Positions 1-7,995 of a stretch of 64,000 nucleotides of DNA are shown here, piece by piece. Under the pieces are notes generated by a model, which ran no database searches, was not told the DNA's origin, and saw only the letters and a program-made list of their open reading frames with translations. This stretch comes from JAICYJ01 sp963797565 (lineage in GTDB: Bacteria; Actinomycetota; Thermoleophilia; Gaiellales; JAICJC01). The number at the start of each line of letters is the position of its first letter. Position 1 is the stretch's first letter. The DNA is taken from the NCBI GenBank assembly GCA_963797565.1, contig CAWCPM010000011.1, forward strand, positions 186,001-250,000, read 5' to 3'. Both the position numbers and the translations under genes were made by a program.

Positions 1-785
1 TCCTCACCGGTGGCTGGATCGTCGGCGTCGGCGGCGGACTCCAGCTGTTCGACGTAGGCGCCCAGCTCGGGGTCGTCGGCCACGGCAGCGGCCACCCGCA
101 CCGCGTACTCGCTCGCGGCCCGCTCCAGGTCACCGCTCGGCCCGGGGGTGCCGGTCAGGTCGGACAGCCGCTCCAGCAGCGCCACCGCGGCACGCGGGTT
201 GGGCGAGGCCGAGATGTAGTGGGGCGTGGCCGCCCACAGGCTGGCGGAGCGGAGATCGGCCCGGCCGCAGGCGTCATGCAGCACGCCCACGATCCCGGTC
301 GGGCCCTCGTAGTTCGACCTGGTCAGCTGCAGCCGGGCGATCAGCTCCTCGTCAGACGCGGTGGACGACACCGGCACGGGGCGCGTGTGAGGCGTGTCGG
401 CCAGGAGCGCACCCAGCGTCACCACCAGTCCCACCCCCATGTCGCCTGCCAGCCCGCAGATGGCGTCGGTGTAGGCCCGCCAGCGCATGTTCGGCTCGGG
501 GCCGACCACGATCACGATGTCGTGCTGCTCAGAGGCCATGATCTCGGTCTCGGGCCACTCCACGTCGCGCACCTGGCCGTCGGTGAGCGTCACTGTGGGC
601 CGCGTCTGCTGGTAGTCGACGAACGGATCGGGATCGATCGTCGCGAACCGCTCGGCGCCGGTGGCAACACGCAGGTAGCCGGCAGCCAGGCTGGCGGCCC
701 CGCCGGCGTCATTCCAGCCGCGGAATGCCGCCACCATGGTCGGCCGGTTCAGCTTCGGCGTCGACTCAATGGTGATGTGCTCCAC
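1..785 (-). CDS. PAC2 family protein (C-terminus beyond window)
   Basis: Minus-strand gene read from a GTG at 785; 261 residues are visible before the window edge with no stop. The N-terminus (EHITIESTPKLNRPTMVAAF followed by RGWNDAGGAAS) is typical of the PAC2 / proteasome-assembly-chaperone-like family that is widespread in Actinomycetota; the family has no settled enzymatic role there. It is divergent from the MarP-like protease gene, with 44 bp between the two starts. A GACACT box lies 6 nt before the GTG, so a leaderless transcript is likely. The end of the visible part is acidic (Asp/Glu/Ala-rich), as expected near the C-terminus. Confidence 0.8.
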   Translation of the reverse strand, partial: MEHITIESTPKLNRPTMVAAFRGWNDAGGAASLAAGYLRVATGAERFATIDPDPFVDYQQTRPTVTLTDGQVRDVEWPETEIMASEQHDIVIVVGPEPNMRWRAYTDAICGLAGDMGVGLVVTLGALLADTPHTRPVPVSSTASDEELIARLQLTRSNYEGPTGIVGVLHDACGRADLRSASLWAATPHYISASPNPRAAVALLERLSDLTGTPGPSGDLERAASEYAVRVAAAVADDPELGAYVEQLESAADADDPATGE

Positions 786-829
786 GTTAGGAGTGTCGCA
801 CAACCGTTCCTGCACCGATACTTCCAGGC

Positions 830-1963
830 GTGACCGGTGCAGATCTGATCGTGATCGTGTGGTTGACGCTGTCGGCGCTGGTCGGCCTGCGCCGCGGGTT
901 CGCCGCCCAGGTGCTGGCGCTGGCCGGCTTCGCGGCCGGTGCCTGGGTGGGATCGCGGCTGGCGCCGTACGCGCTGTCCGACAGCGCGCGCGCCGAGTGG
1001 GAGCCGGTGGCCGCGCTGCTCGGCGCGGTGATCGGCGGCGCGCTGGCGCAGGCCGCTACCAACCCGCTGGCGAACGCCGTTCGCCGCAGGGTGCTGATCG
1101 GTCCGCTGGCAACCATCGACGGCGCCGGCGGCCTGGTGGCAGGGGCTGTGCTGGGGCTTGCGGTCGCCTGGTTGGTGGCGGTGACCGCGATCAACCAGCC
1201 CAGCCTGGGGCTGCGCCATGAGGTGCAGTCCTCGACGATCCTGCCACGGCTGGTGCGCTGGGTGCCCGCCCAGTCGCTGATCGACGCCATCGCGCGATTC
1301 GATCGCCTGCCGGTGCTGGGCGTGGGCGGCGTCGCCAGCCTGCCTCCGCCCGACCGGTCGGTGCCGATTTCGCCGGCGGTGCGGCGGGCGGAGCGAAGCG
1401 TGGTCATGATCGAGGGATCGTCCTGCGGCCTGACGCTGCAGGGCACTGGGTGGGTGGCGCAGCCAGGCCTGGTCGTGACCAACGCGCACGTGATCTCGGG
1501 CGAGCACGAGACCCAGGTGATCACGGACACCGGTGCGCTGAATGCCGTGCCTGTCTTCGTCGACCCGTCCAAGGACATCGCGCTGCTGCGGGTGAACGGC
1601 CTCACCGATCACCCGCTGGCGACGCGGAACGGCACGCCCGGAAACACCGGGGTGGCGCTGATCGGCTACCCGGGCGGCGGGCCGCTGACGGCGGCTCCGG
1701 GACGCGTCGGCCACTCCCAGTTCATCGTCACCCAGGATGCCTACGGCCAGGGCATGACGCAGCGCACGGTGGTGCCGATCCGGGGCAGGGTGCTGCACGG
1801 CGACAGCGGCGGCCCCGTGGTCGACCGCTCCGGTCATGTCGTGGCGATGATGTTCGCGGCCACCGAGGCCGGTGGCGGTGGCTTCGGCGTCTCGATGGAC
1901 GACATCCGAAACGCGCTGGCGTCGCCGGAACAGCGGGCCGGCACCGGGCCGTGCGTGGGCTGA
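830..1963 (+). CDS. MarP-like membrane serine protease (CvpA domain + trypsin-like domain)
   Basis: 377 residues starting at GTG. Residues 1-125 form about four hydrophobic segments of the CvpA/colicin V production type, and the rest is an extracytoplasmic chymotrypsin-fold protease. The triad is visible: His220 in VVTNAHVISG, Asp249 in KDIALLRV and Ser326 in GDSGGPVV. Length and architecture match mycobacterial MarP (Rv3671c, about 397 residues), which supports acid and oxidative-stress resistance through cell-wall processing. Function in this organism is inferred from that family. It is divergent from the PAC2 gene. Confidence 0.9.
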   Translation: MTGADLIVIVWLTLSALVGLRRGFAAQVLALAGFAAGAWVGSRLAPYALSDSARAEWEPVAALLGAVIGGALAQAATNPLANAVRRRVLIGPLATIDGAGGLVAGAVLGLAVAWLVAVTAINQPSLGLRHEVQSSTILPRLVRWVPAQSLIDAIARFDRLPVLGVGGVASLPPPDRSVPISPAVRRAERSVVMIEGSSCGLTLQGTGWVAQPGLVVTNAHVISGEHETQVITDTGALNAVPVFVDPSKDIALLRVNGLTDHPLATRNGTPGNTGVALIGYPGGGPLTAAPGRVGHSQFIVTQDAYGQGMTQRTVVPIRGRVLHGDSGGPVVDRSGHVVAMMFAATEAGGGGFGVSMDDIRNALASPEQRAGTGPCVG

Positions 1964-1999
1964 CAGCCGGCGCAGGCTGCGAAGTTCTAGGATCCGCCC

Positions 2000-2158
2000 A
2001 TGACCACGCGCATCGCACGCAACCTGGCGACTGCGGCCGTCGTGATCTGCCTGCAGCTGACGGCCACGGTCATGACCCTGCGCAGGGACCCCATCCAGAA
2101 GTTCCAGGGCGCTGCCATCAGCGGCATGCTCTGGGTCGGGCTCAGGCCCCGCGACTGA
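2000..2158 (+). CDS. hypothetical small membrane protein
   Basis: A 52-residue reading frame with ATG start just after the protease gene. It holds one hydrophobic segment (residues about 9-27, NLATAAVVICLQLTATVM) followed by a basic/polar tail and ends in RPRD. It overlaps the 3' end of the convergent VWA gene by 17 bp. No homologue is recognised; it may be a genuine small membrane protein or chance coding in GC-rich DNA. Confidence 0.3.
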   Translation: MTTRIARNLATAAVVICLQLTATVMTLRRDPIQKFQGAAISGMLWVGLRPRD

Positions 2159-3323
2159 TTGCGCGCGGGACCGGGTGCAGCCGCCGCAGCGCCTCGGCCA
2201 GCGCTTCCAGGGCGGCCAGGTTGTGGCCCTCGAGCACGTCGTCCACGTGGCGCAGCGCGATCTGCATGCCGCCCGCGAGCGGCTCGAAGCCCTCGTGGCC
2301 CTTCAGCGGGTTGACCCACATCAGCGTGTCGGCCTGCCGGGCGATCGTGGCCAGCTCGCCGTCCAGCAGGGCCAGGTCGCCGCGCTCCCAGCCGTCGGAT
2401 GCGATCACGACGACGGCACCGCGGGTGAGGCCGCGGCGGCCGAACACGCGGTTGTAGGCGGCCAGCGACTCGCCGATGCGGGTGCCTCCGCCCCAGTCCG
2501 ACAGGGCCATGCTGGCGCGGGCCATGGCCACGTCCGGATCGCGTCCGGCCAGGTGCGGGGTGAGGCGGGTGAGACGGGTGCCGAAGGCGAACGCCTCGAC
2601 GTACCGTGAGGCGCCCTCGCGGGCCGACAGCGCCTGCAGGAACATGACCAGGGCACGGGCGTAGGGCTCCATCGAGCCGGACACGTCAACCAGCACCACC
2701 AGCTTGCGCGGCACCAGCTTGGGCCGGCGCCAGCGGCGGTCGAGCGGGATCCCCTCGGAGCGCATCGACTGGCGCAGCGTGCGACGCTGGTCGAGCACGC
2801 CGGGGGCATGCGCGGGCTGGAGCCGGCGAGACCGGCGCAGCGGGTGCAGGTCGGCCAGGTCGTCCATCAGCCGGCGGACGCGGCGCAGCTCGTCGTTGGA
2901 CATGTGGGCGAAGTCGCGGTGGCGCAGCAGCTCGTCGCGGGCCGCGGCGACGCCGTGCACCTTGCGGTCGTCCTCGTCGTCGAGGCCGGCAACAGCGCCC
3001 TCCTCGGACCCGGGCGGAGGCGGCAGCATCTGGCGCTCCTGGCTGAGCAGGTCGCCGGAGCTGTCGGAGGGCTCGCGCGGCTCGCGCTCCCAGTAGGCGG
3101 TGAAGGCGGCGTCGAAGATGTCCAGGTGGTCGTGGCGCGCGACCAGGGTGCACCGGAGCGCGTGGTAGACCTGCTCGCGGTCGGCCAGGTCGACCACCGC
3201 CAGCCCGCGCATGGCGTCCTGCAGGCGGCCGGGGCCGACCTCGAGGCCGGCCTCGCGCAGGATCCGGCCGAAGGTGACCAGCTTGCGAGTGACCGCGTCG
3301 CCGGGATTCGCGCCCGGATTCAC
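2142..3323 (-). CDS. VWA domain protein, CoxE-like
   Basis: 393 residues from GTG. The N-terminal half has the CoxE/VWA-containing layout (AGLEVGPGRLQDAMRGL, then HDHLDIFDAAFTAYW), and the C-terminal half is a von Willebrand A domain with the metal-site motif LVDVSGSM. It follows the MoxR ATPase gene with a single base between stop and start, so the two are translationally coupled. Such MoxR + VWA pairs act as chaperones that insert cofactors or remodel client enzymes; in CO dehydrogenase loci they are CoxD and CoxE. No coxSLM genes are visible here, so the client is unknown. Confidence 0.85.
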   Translation of the reverse strand: MNPGANPGDAVTRKLVTFGRILREAGLEVGPGRLQDAMRGLAVVDLADREQVYHALRCTLVARHDHLDIFDAAFTAYWEREPREPSDSSGDLLSQERQMLPPPPGSEEGAVAGLDDEDDRKVHGVAAARDELLRHRDFAHMSNDELRRVRRLMDDLADLHPLRRSRRLQPAHAPGVLDQRRTLRQSMRSEGIPLDRRWRRPKLVPRKLVVLVDVSGSMEPYARALVMFLQALSAREGASRYVEAFAFGTRLTRLTPHLAGRDPDVAMARASMALSDWGGGTRIGESLAAYNRVFGRRGLTRGAVVVIASDGWERGDLALLDGELATIARQADTLMWVNPLKGHEGFEPLAGGMQIALRHVDDVLEGHNLAALEALAEALRRLHPVPRAISRGA

Positions 3324-3324
3324 G

Positions 3325-4218
3325 TCACGTTCCGCGCGCTTCGCCGACCAGCTCCCGCAGGCCGGCGTCGCGCACGCGCTCGACGTCCTCGTGGTACTTC
3401 AGAACCGAGCCGAGGGTGGCGTCCACCACGCCGGCGTCCAGCTCCTGCTGGCCGAGCGCGAGCAGCGCCTGCGTCCAGTCGATCGTCTCGGCCACGCCCG
3501 GCGACTTGGCCAGGTCGAGCCGGCGCAGCTCCTGCACGAACGCGGCGGCCTCGGCGGCCAGCCGCTCCGGCACGCCCGGCACGCGGGCGCGCACGATCTC
3601 GATCTCGCGCTCCAGCGAGGGGTGCCCGATCCAGTGGTAGAGGCAGCGGCGCTTGAGGGCGTCGTGCAGCTCGCGGGTGCGGTTCGATGTGAGAATCACC
3701 GGCGGCCGGCGCGCCGCCCGGATCGTCCCGATCTCGGGGATCGTGACCTGGAAGTCGGAGAGCAGCTCCAGCAGGAAGGCCTCGAACTCGTCGTCGGCGC
3801 GGTCGATCTCATCGATCAGCAGCACCGGCGGCTGCGGGTCGTCGTTCTCGATGGCGTCGAGCAGCGGCCGGCGCTCGAGGAACTCGCGGCCGAACAGCTC
3901 GTGCAGGCGCTCCTTGCCGCCGCCGGCCTGGGCGGCCTCGAGCGTGCGGATGTAGAGCAGCTGGCGGGCGTAGCTCCAGTCGTAGAGCGCGTGCGCGACG
4001 TCGATGCCCTCGTAGCACTGCAGCCGGATCAGGCGGCCGCCGGTGATGTCGGCCAGCACCTTGGCCAGCTCGGTCTTGCCGACGCCCGCCTCGCCCTCCA
4101 GCAGCAGCGGCTTCTCGAGCACCAGCGACAGGTGCAGCACGGTGGCGAGCCCGCGATCCGCCAGGTAGGCGTGCTCGCGGAGCGACTCGGACAGCGCGTC
4201 GACGGCGTCAGGCGGCAT
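3325..4218 (-). CDS. MoxR-family AAA+ ATPase, CoxD-like
   Basis: 297 residues from ATG. Walker A is GEAGVGKTEL, Walker B is LLIDEIDRAD and sensor 1 is ILTSNRTREL; the TIPEIGTI segment is typical of CoxD/MoxR proteins. It is first in a two-gene operon with the VWA protein. A TATCGT -10 box ends 6 nt before the ATG, so the transcript is probably leaderless. The role, ATP-driven maturation of a metalloenzyme together with the VWA partner, is inferred from the family. Confidence 0.9.
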   Translation of the reverse strand: MPPDAVDALSESLREHAYLADRGLATVLHLSLVLEKPLLLEGEAGVGKTELAKVLADITGGRLIRLQCYEGIDVAHALYDWSYARQLLYIRTLEAAQAGGGKERLHELFGREFLERRPLLDAIENDDPQPPVLLIDEIDRADDEFEAFLLELLSDFQVTIPEIGTIRAARRPPVILTSNRTRELHDALKRRCLYHWIGHPSLEREIEIVRARVPGVPERLAAEAAAFVQELRRLDLAKSPGVAETIDWTQALLALGQQELDAGVVDATLGSVLKYHEDVERVRDAGLRELVGEARGT

Positions 4219-4224
4219 GGCTCC

Positions 4225-4230
4225 ACGATA
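4225..4230 (-). promoter_or_regulatory. -10 box of moxR-like gene
   Basis: TATCGT on the minus strand with a 6-nt spacer to the ATG at 4218, consistent with a leaderless start. Confidence 0.45.
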
Positions 4231-4261
4231 CCAGGGAGGTTTCGCGCGACCCGGCAGCCTG

Positions 4262-4331
4262 TCACGCGGCCGTCACGCCCGGGTGACGCAACACCTGCGT
4301 CTGGCACCGGTGTTGCATTCGTTGCAGGTGT
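4262..4331. promoter_or_regulatory. nested inverted repeats between SDR and MoxR genes
   Basis: GCAACACC (4288-4295) pairs with GGTGTTGC (4309-4316), while the overlapping ACACCTGC (4291-4298) pairs equally well with GCAGGTGT (4324-4331); GTGACG/CGTCAC pairs occur next to them (4271-4289). The two main stems are mutually exclusive. Position, downstream of the SDR gene and upstream of the MoxR gene on the minus strand, fits either a terminator/attenuator or an operator. Confidence 0.4.
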
Positions 4332-4333
4332 CG

Positions 4334-5083
4334 CTAGCTGGTGATGCCGGGCAGCGAGGTGTGGGTGTTGTCGATGCCGCCGTCGATCACGATCGTCTGG
4401 CCGGTGATGTAGCGCGCCTGCGGCGATGCCAGGAAGGCGATCGTGTCGGCCACCTCCTCAGGGCTGCCCAGCCGCCGCATCGGCACCAGCTTGGCCAGCT
4501 CGTCGAGGTCGTCGCCATACTGGCGCATCCCCTCGGTGTCGATCCAGCCGGGGGCGACGCAGACCACGCCGATGTCGTACTTGCCCCACTCCACCGACAG
4601 CACCCGCGCCAGCGCCTCGGTGCCGGCCCGCGCCGCCGACGAGTGCGCCATCCCTGGGATGCCGCGCGACGGGCACAGCACGATCGAGATGATGCGTCCG
4701 CCGCCGTGCTCGATCATCCAACGCTTCGCCACCTGCTGGGTGAGGTACCAGGGCGCATCCAGGTTCAGCCGCCGCACCGCCGCCCAGCCGTTCGGCGAGA
4801 TCTCCTCGGCCGGTGCCATGAACTGCCCGCCGGCGTTGTTGACCAGCACGTCGATGCGCCCGAACCGCTCCAGCGCCAGGTCGATCAGCGCGTCCGCCAC
4901 CTCGGGCTCGCGGATGTCGCCGGACAGCACCGCGCAGTCGTCGCCGATCCGCCCTCGCACCTCCTCCAGCGGCTCCGGCCTGCGGCCGGCGATCACCACA
5001 CGGCAGCCGTCGCGATGTAGGGCCAGCGCCGCCGCCCGGCCGATGCCGGTGCCGCCGCCGGTGACGATCGCGACGCGGCTCAC
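4334..5083 (-). CDS. SDR-family oxidoreductase, trans-2-enoyl-CoA reductase-like
   Basis: 249 residues from a GTG that overlaps the stop of the upstream enoyl-CoA hydratase (GTGA). It is a Rossmann fold with TGGGTGIG for NAD(P) binding and NNAG in beta-4, and ends with a typical ITGQTIVIDGG. The usual catalytic YxxxK is not present: the aligned segment reads HSSAARAG, as in peroxisomal 2-enoyl-CoA and 2,4-dienoyl-CoA reductases rather than classical SDRs. Coupling to an enoyl-CoA hydratase supports a role in acyl-CoA metabolism. A longer in-frame extension upstream exists but lies inside the hydratase gene. Confidence 0.85.
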   Translation of the reverse strand: MSRVAIVTGGGTGIGRAAALALHRDGCRVVIAGRRPEPLEEVRGRIGDDCAVLSGDIREPEVADALIDLALERFGRIDVLVNNAGGQFMAPAEEISPNGWAAVRRLNLDAPWYLTQQVAKRWMIEHGGGRIISIVLCPSRGIPGMAHSSAARAGTEALARVLSVEWGKYDIGVVCVAPGWIDTEGMRQYGDDLDELAKLVPMRRLGSPEEVADTIAFLASPQARYITGQTIVIDGGIDNTHTSLPGITS

Positions 5084-5817
5084 CGGTCGGCTCGGTAGCT
5101 GTCGGAGCTGTGCGCGAGCATGCCCTGCGCCAGCCGCTCCGCCGCCAGCGATCCCGCGAGCGACATCTCCGCCGACCGGTCGATCAGCTCCCGTGTGATC
5201 TGCAGCGCAGCCTGCGGTTGCCCCGCCAGCTTGTGCGCCCACTCCAGCGCCGCCGTCTCGGCCTCGCCCGCCGGCACCACCCGGTTGACCACGCCCAGCT
5301 CCAGCGCGCGGGCCGCGTCGAACCGCTCGCCCAGCAGGATCAGCTGCTTCGCGCGGGCCGTGCCCAGCAGCCGCACCAGCCGCGACATCCCACCGGCGCT
5401 GGGCAGGATCCCCAGCGACACCTCCGGCAGCCCGAAGCGGGCGGTCTCGTCGGCCACCCGCAGGTCGGCCGACAGCGCCAGCTCGAGGCCGCCCCCGATC
5501 GCCCAGCCCGAGATGGCGGCGATCGACGGCTGTGGCAGCTCCGGCAGCAGCTCCCAGATCCGGCCCGGCCCGCGGTAGTAGCGGATCGTCTCCTCAGGGC
5601 TGGGGTCGGTGAACTCCGTCAGGTCGGCCCCGGCCGAGAAGGCCTTTGCGGACCCGGCCAGGACCACCACCCTGCTGCCCGTGACGTCGTGCGAGCCGAG
5701 CGCGGCGATCAGCTGCGCGGCCATCTGCTCGCTGAGCGCGTTCAGCTTGGCCTCGCGCTGCAGCCGCACGATGCAGACCTCGCCGTCCCGCGTGGTTGTG
5801 ACCATCTCCTCACCCAT
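5080..5817 (-). CDS. enoyl-CoA hydratase/isomerase family protein
   Basis: 245 residues, crotonase fold. The CoA/oxyanion-hole motif FSAGADL is present, and both glutamates used by true hydratases can be placed, one in GGGLELAL and one in GLPEVSLGILPSAGG. It is the first gene of a two-gene unit with the SDR. TATGTT lies 8 nt before the ATG. Substrate (short-chain or branched enoyl-CoA) cannot be decided from sequence. Confidence 0.88.
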   Translation of the reverse strand: MGEEMVTTTRDGEVCIVRLQREAKLNALSEQMAAQLIAALGSHDVTGSRVVVLAGSAKAFSAGADLTEFTDPSPEETIRYYRGPGRIWELLPELPQPSIAAISGWAIGGGLELALSADLRVADETARFGLPEVSLGILPSAGGMSRLVRLLGTARAKQLILLGERFDAARALELGVVNRVVPAGEAETAALEWAHKLAGQPQAALQITRELIDRSAEMSLAGSLAAERLAQGMLAHSSDSYRADR

Positions 5818-5825
5818 GCCGGGCG

Positions 5826-5831
5826 AACATA
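5826..5831 (-). promoter_or_regulatory. -10 box of enoyl-CoA hydratase gene
   Basis: TATGTT, 8 nt before the ATG at 5817; no Shine-Dalgarno sequence in the gap, so probably leaderless. Confidence 0.4.
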
Positions 5832-5896
5832 GCCGACCTGGATCGGCCCGTGCCGAAGGTTCAGTCGCCTCGCCGGCATGCCGATAGACATTTCAC

Positions 5897-6919
5897 ATGT
5901 CATCCCGGCGCAGCATCCCCGAGCGCGACCGGCGTGAGCTTGAAGTTCTGCACCGCGTCGCAGTCGCGCTGACACAGTCGCTCTCGACGACGGACGTCCT
6001 GCGCGCCCTGACGCGCGAGCTGGTGTCGGGCGTGGACCGCGCTTCCGAGTGCGCAATCTCGCTCTGGGACAGGCAGCGCGACCTGCTGATCGACGCCGCC
6101 GCGCACACGGTGCACGGCCCGCCGGCCTGGCCGCGCGGCCAGGTCGAGAATTCGCTCGAGGAGTACCCCGCCACCCGAGCGCTGCTCAGGCGCGGCCGCG
6201 GCTGGGGCGAATACCGGATGTCCGATCCCAAGCTCAGCAGCAACGACCGCGCGGTGCTGGAGCTGTGGGGCTGGCGCTCCATGATCGAGCTGCCGCTGGT
6301 GGTCGAGGGCCGCTCCGTCGGCCTGATCGAGGTGGCCGACTACCGGTCGTCACGGGCATGGTCGCACCGCGATATCGCCTTCTGCCAGACGATCGCCAGC
6401 CAGGCCGCGATGGCCGTGCGAAACGCCCAGCTGTACGAGGGTCTGCAGGAGCAGGCCGATCGCGACTCACTGACCGACGTGCTCAACCACCGCGCCTTCT
6501 ACCAGCGGCTGGGCCAGGAGCTGAGCCGCGCCCATCGCGACGGCACCCGCGTCGGCGTGATCACGCTCGACCTCGACAACTTCAAGGCACTGAACGACTC
6601 GCGCGGCCACCTGGCCGGCGACAAGGCGCTGGTGCTGGTGGCCTCGGCGATCCTCGGCTGCGCGCGCCAGAGCGACGTGGCCGGCCGGCTGGGCGGCGAC
6701 GAGTTCGCGCTGATCCTGCCCGGCGTCGGCGACGAGATCGAGCTGGTCGGGCGGCGGGTGCTGTCCGCCATAACGTCCAGGGCGGGTGCCGGTGCCTCGC
6801 TCGGCATCACGATTGCAGAGCCGGGCGAGACCGATCCGCTGCTGGTGATGGCGCGCGCCGATCGTTCCCTGCTCGAGGCCAAGCGCGCCGGCAAGCGGAC
6901 CTACAGGCTGTCGGCATGA
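5897..6919 (+). CDS. GAF-GGDEF diguanylate cyclase 1
   Basis: 340 residues. An N-terminal GAF-type sensor (about 15-180) is followed by a GGDEF domain (about 190-340) with an intact GGDEF signature and an RQSD inhibitory site five residues before it, so an active, product-inhibited c-di-GMP synthase is expected. No signal peptide or membrane span. It overlaps the next gene by ATGA; the two are paralogues and form an operon. Confidence 0.92.
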   Translation: MSSRRSIPERDRRELEVLHRVAVALTQSLSTTDVLRALTRELVSGVDRASECAISLWDRQRDLLIDAAAHTVHGPPAWPRGQVENSLEEYPATRALLRRGRGWGEYRMSDPKLSSNDRAVLELWGWRSMIELPLVVEGRSVGLIEVADYRSSRAWSHRDIAFCQTIASQAAMAVRNAQLYEGLQEQADRDSLTDVLNHRAFYQRLGQELSRAHRDGTRVGVITLDLDNFKALNDSRGHLAGDKALVLVASAILGCARQSDVAGRLGGDEFALILPGVGDEIELVGRRVLSAITSRAGAGASLGITIAEPGETDPLLVMARADRSLLEAKRAGKRTYRLSA

Positions 6920-7935
6920 CGCGCCGGTTCACACAGGACGACCAGAACCGGCGGGAGCTCGAGGTGCTGCATCGCCTGGCGGTTGAGCTGCCTCGCACGC
7001 TGACCGTCACCGGGGTCACCGACCTGCTGGCCGAGCATCTGGTGCTCGCCACCCAGCGCGCCGGCGAGTGCACGATCTCGTCCTGGGACGCGGCCCGCGA
7101 CCAGCTCACGATCATGTCCTACTACCAGCTCGGCACCGGCATCGTCGAGGCTCAGCAGGGGGAGCTGTTTGTCCTCGACGACTGGCCGGAGAGCCGCGCC
7201 CTGCTGGCCGAGGGCACCGCCTACGGCGAGTACCGCCGCGACGACCCGGCCTGGAACCAGCGTGTGCGCGACCAGCTGAACGAGTGGGGCTGGCAGACCT
7301 GGATCGCGCTGCCGCTGGTGGTTGAGGCGCGCTCGGTGGGCCTGATCGAGGTGGTCGACCACCAGAGCGACGCGCGCTGGTCGCCGCGCGACATCGCCTT
7401 CTGCCAGACGATCGCCAGCCAGGCGGCGCTGGCCGTGAGAAGCGCACAGCTGCATGAGGGCATGCGCCAGCAGGTGCTGCACGATCAGCTGACCGGCCTG
7501 CTCAGCCACCGCGGGCTGCACGAGCAGCTGGAGGCGAGCCTGCTCGCGGCCCACGCCGGCGGCGGCGAGCTGTCGGTGGTGGCCTTCGACCTGGACGGGT
7601 TCCGGGCGGTCAACGACCGCGACGGGCACGCGGCCGGCGACCTCGTGCTGCGCCGCGTTGCCGACGTGCTGCGCGAGGAGTCACGCGACGGCGACATCGC
7701 CGCGCGCATCGGCGGGGACGAGTTCATGCTGGTGCTGCCCGGGGTGGGCGGCGACGGCCCCGCTATCGCCGACCGCGTCCGCGGCCGGATGGCGGAGCGC
7801 ACGGGCGTATCGCTGTCCGCCGGCGTGGCGCAGGCGCAGCCGAGAGAGCTGGACGCACGCGTGCTGATCGACCGCGCGCAGAGCGCGCTGCGTGAATCTC
7901 GGCGCTCGAGGCCGGACCGGCGCCGCTCCGCCTGA
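6916..7935 (+). CDS. GAF-GGDEF diguanylate cyclase 2 (tandem paralogue)
   Basis: 339 residues starting at the ATG that overlaps the stop of cyclase 1. The same GAF-GGDEF architecture with long identical stretches (CQTIASQAA, LPLVVE..SVGLIEV) shows a tandem duplication. The GGDEF signature is intact and RDGD precedes it at the inhibitory-site spacing. The GAF domains have diverged most in residues about 60-90 (residues around YYQLGTGIV here), so the two probably sense different inputs. A PilZ effector occurs at 46.2 kb. Confidence 0.92.
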   Translation: MTRRFTQDDQNRRELEVLHRLAVELPRTLTVTGVTDLLAEHLVLATQRAGECTISSWDAARDQLTIMSYYQLGTGIVEAQQGELFVLDDWPESRALLAEGTAYGEYRRDDPAWNQRVRDQLNEWGWQTWIALPLVVEARSVGLIEVVDHQSDARWSPRDIAFCQTIASQAALAVRSAQLHEGMRQQVLHDQLTGLLSHRGLHEQLEASLLAAHAGGGELSVVAFDLDGFRAVNDRDGHAAGDLVLRRVADVLREESRDGDIAARIGGDEFMLVLPGVGGDGPAIADRVRGRMAERTGVSLSAGVAQAQPRELDARVLIDRAQSALRESRRSRPDRRRSA

Positions 7936-7960
7936 GCTTCAATCCGGCGGTTCTCACATC

Positions 7961-7966
7961 TACACT
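7961..7966 (+). promoter_or_regulatory. -10 box of HNH nuclease gene (leadered)
   Basis: TACACT lies about 30 nt before the proposed ATC start, leaving a short 5' leader that carries a strong ribosome-binding site. This contrasts with the leaderless pattern elsewhere in the window. Confidence 0.4.
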
Positions 7967-7983
7967 GCGGTCAACACCAGCGT

Positions 7984-7991
7984 GGAGGTGA
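7984..7991 (+). promoter_or_regulatory. strong ribosome-binding site that decides an ATC start
   Basis: GGAGGTGA is nearly a full complement of the 16S 3' end and sits 7 nt (counted from GGAGG) before ATC at 7996. The first in-frame ATG (8023) is over 30 nt away. Confidence 0.5.
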
Positions 7992-7995
7992 CCAG

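Noticed and set aside
2142..4218. CO dehydrogenase locus
   Set aside because: CoxD/CoxE-like pair is present but no coxL, coxM or coxS in the window; MoxR-VWA pairs serve other clients as well.
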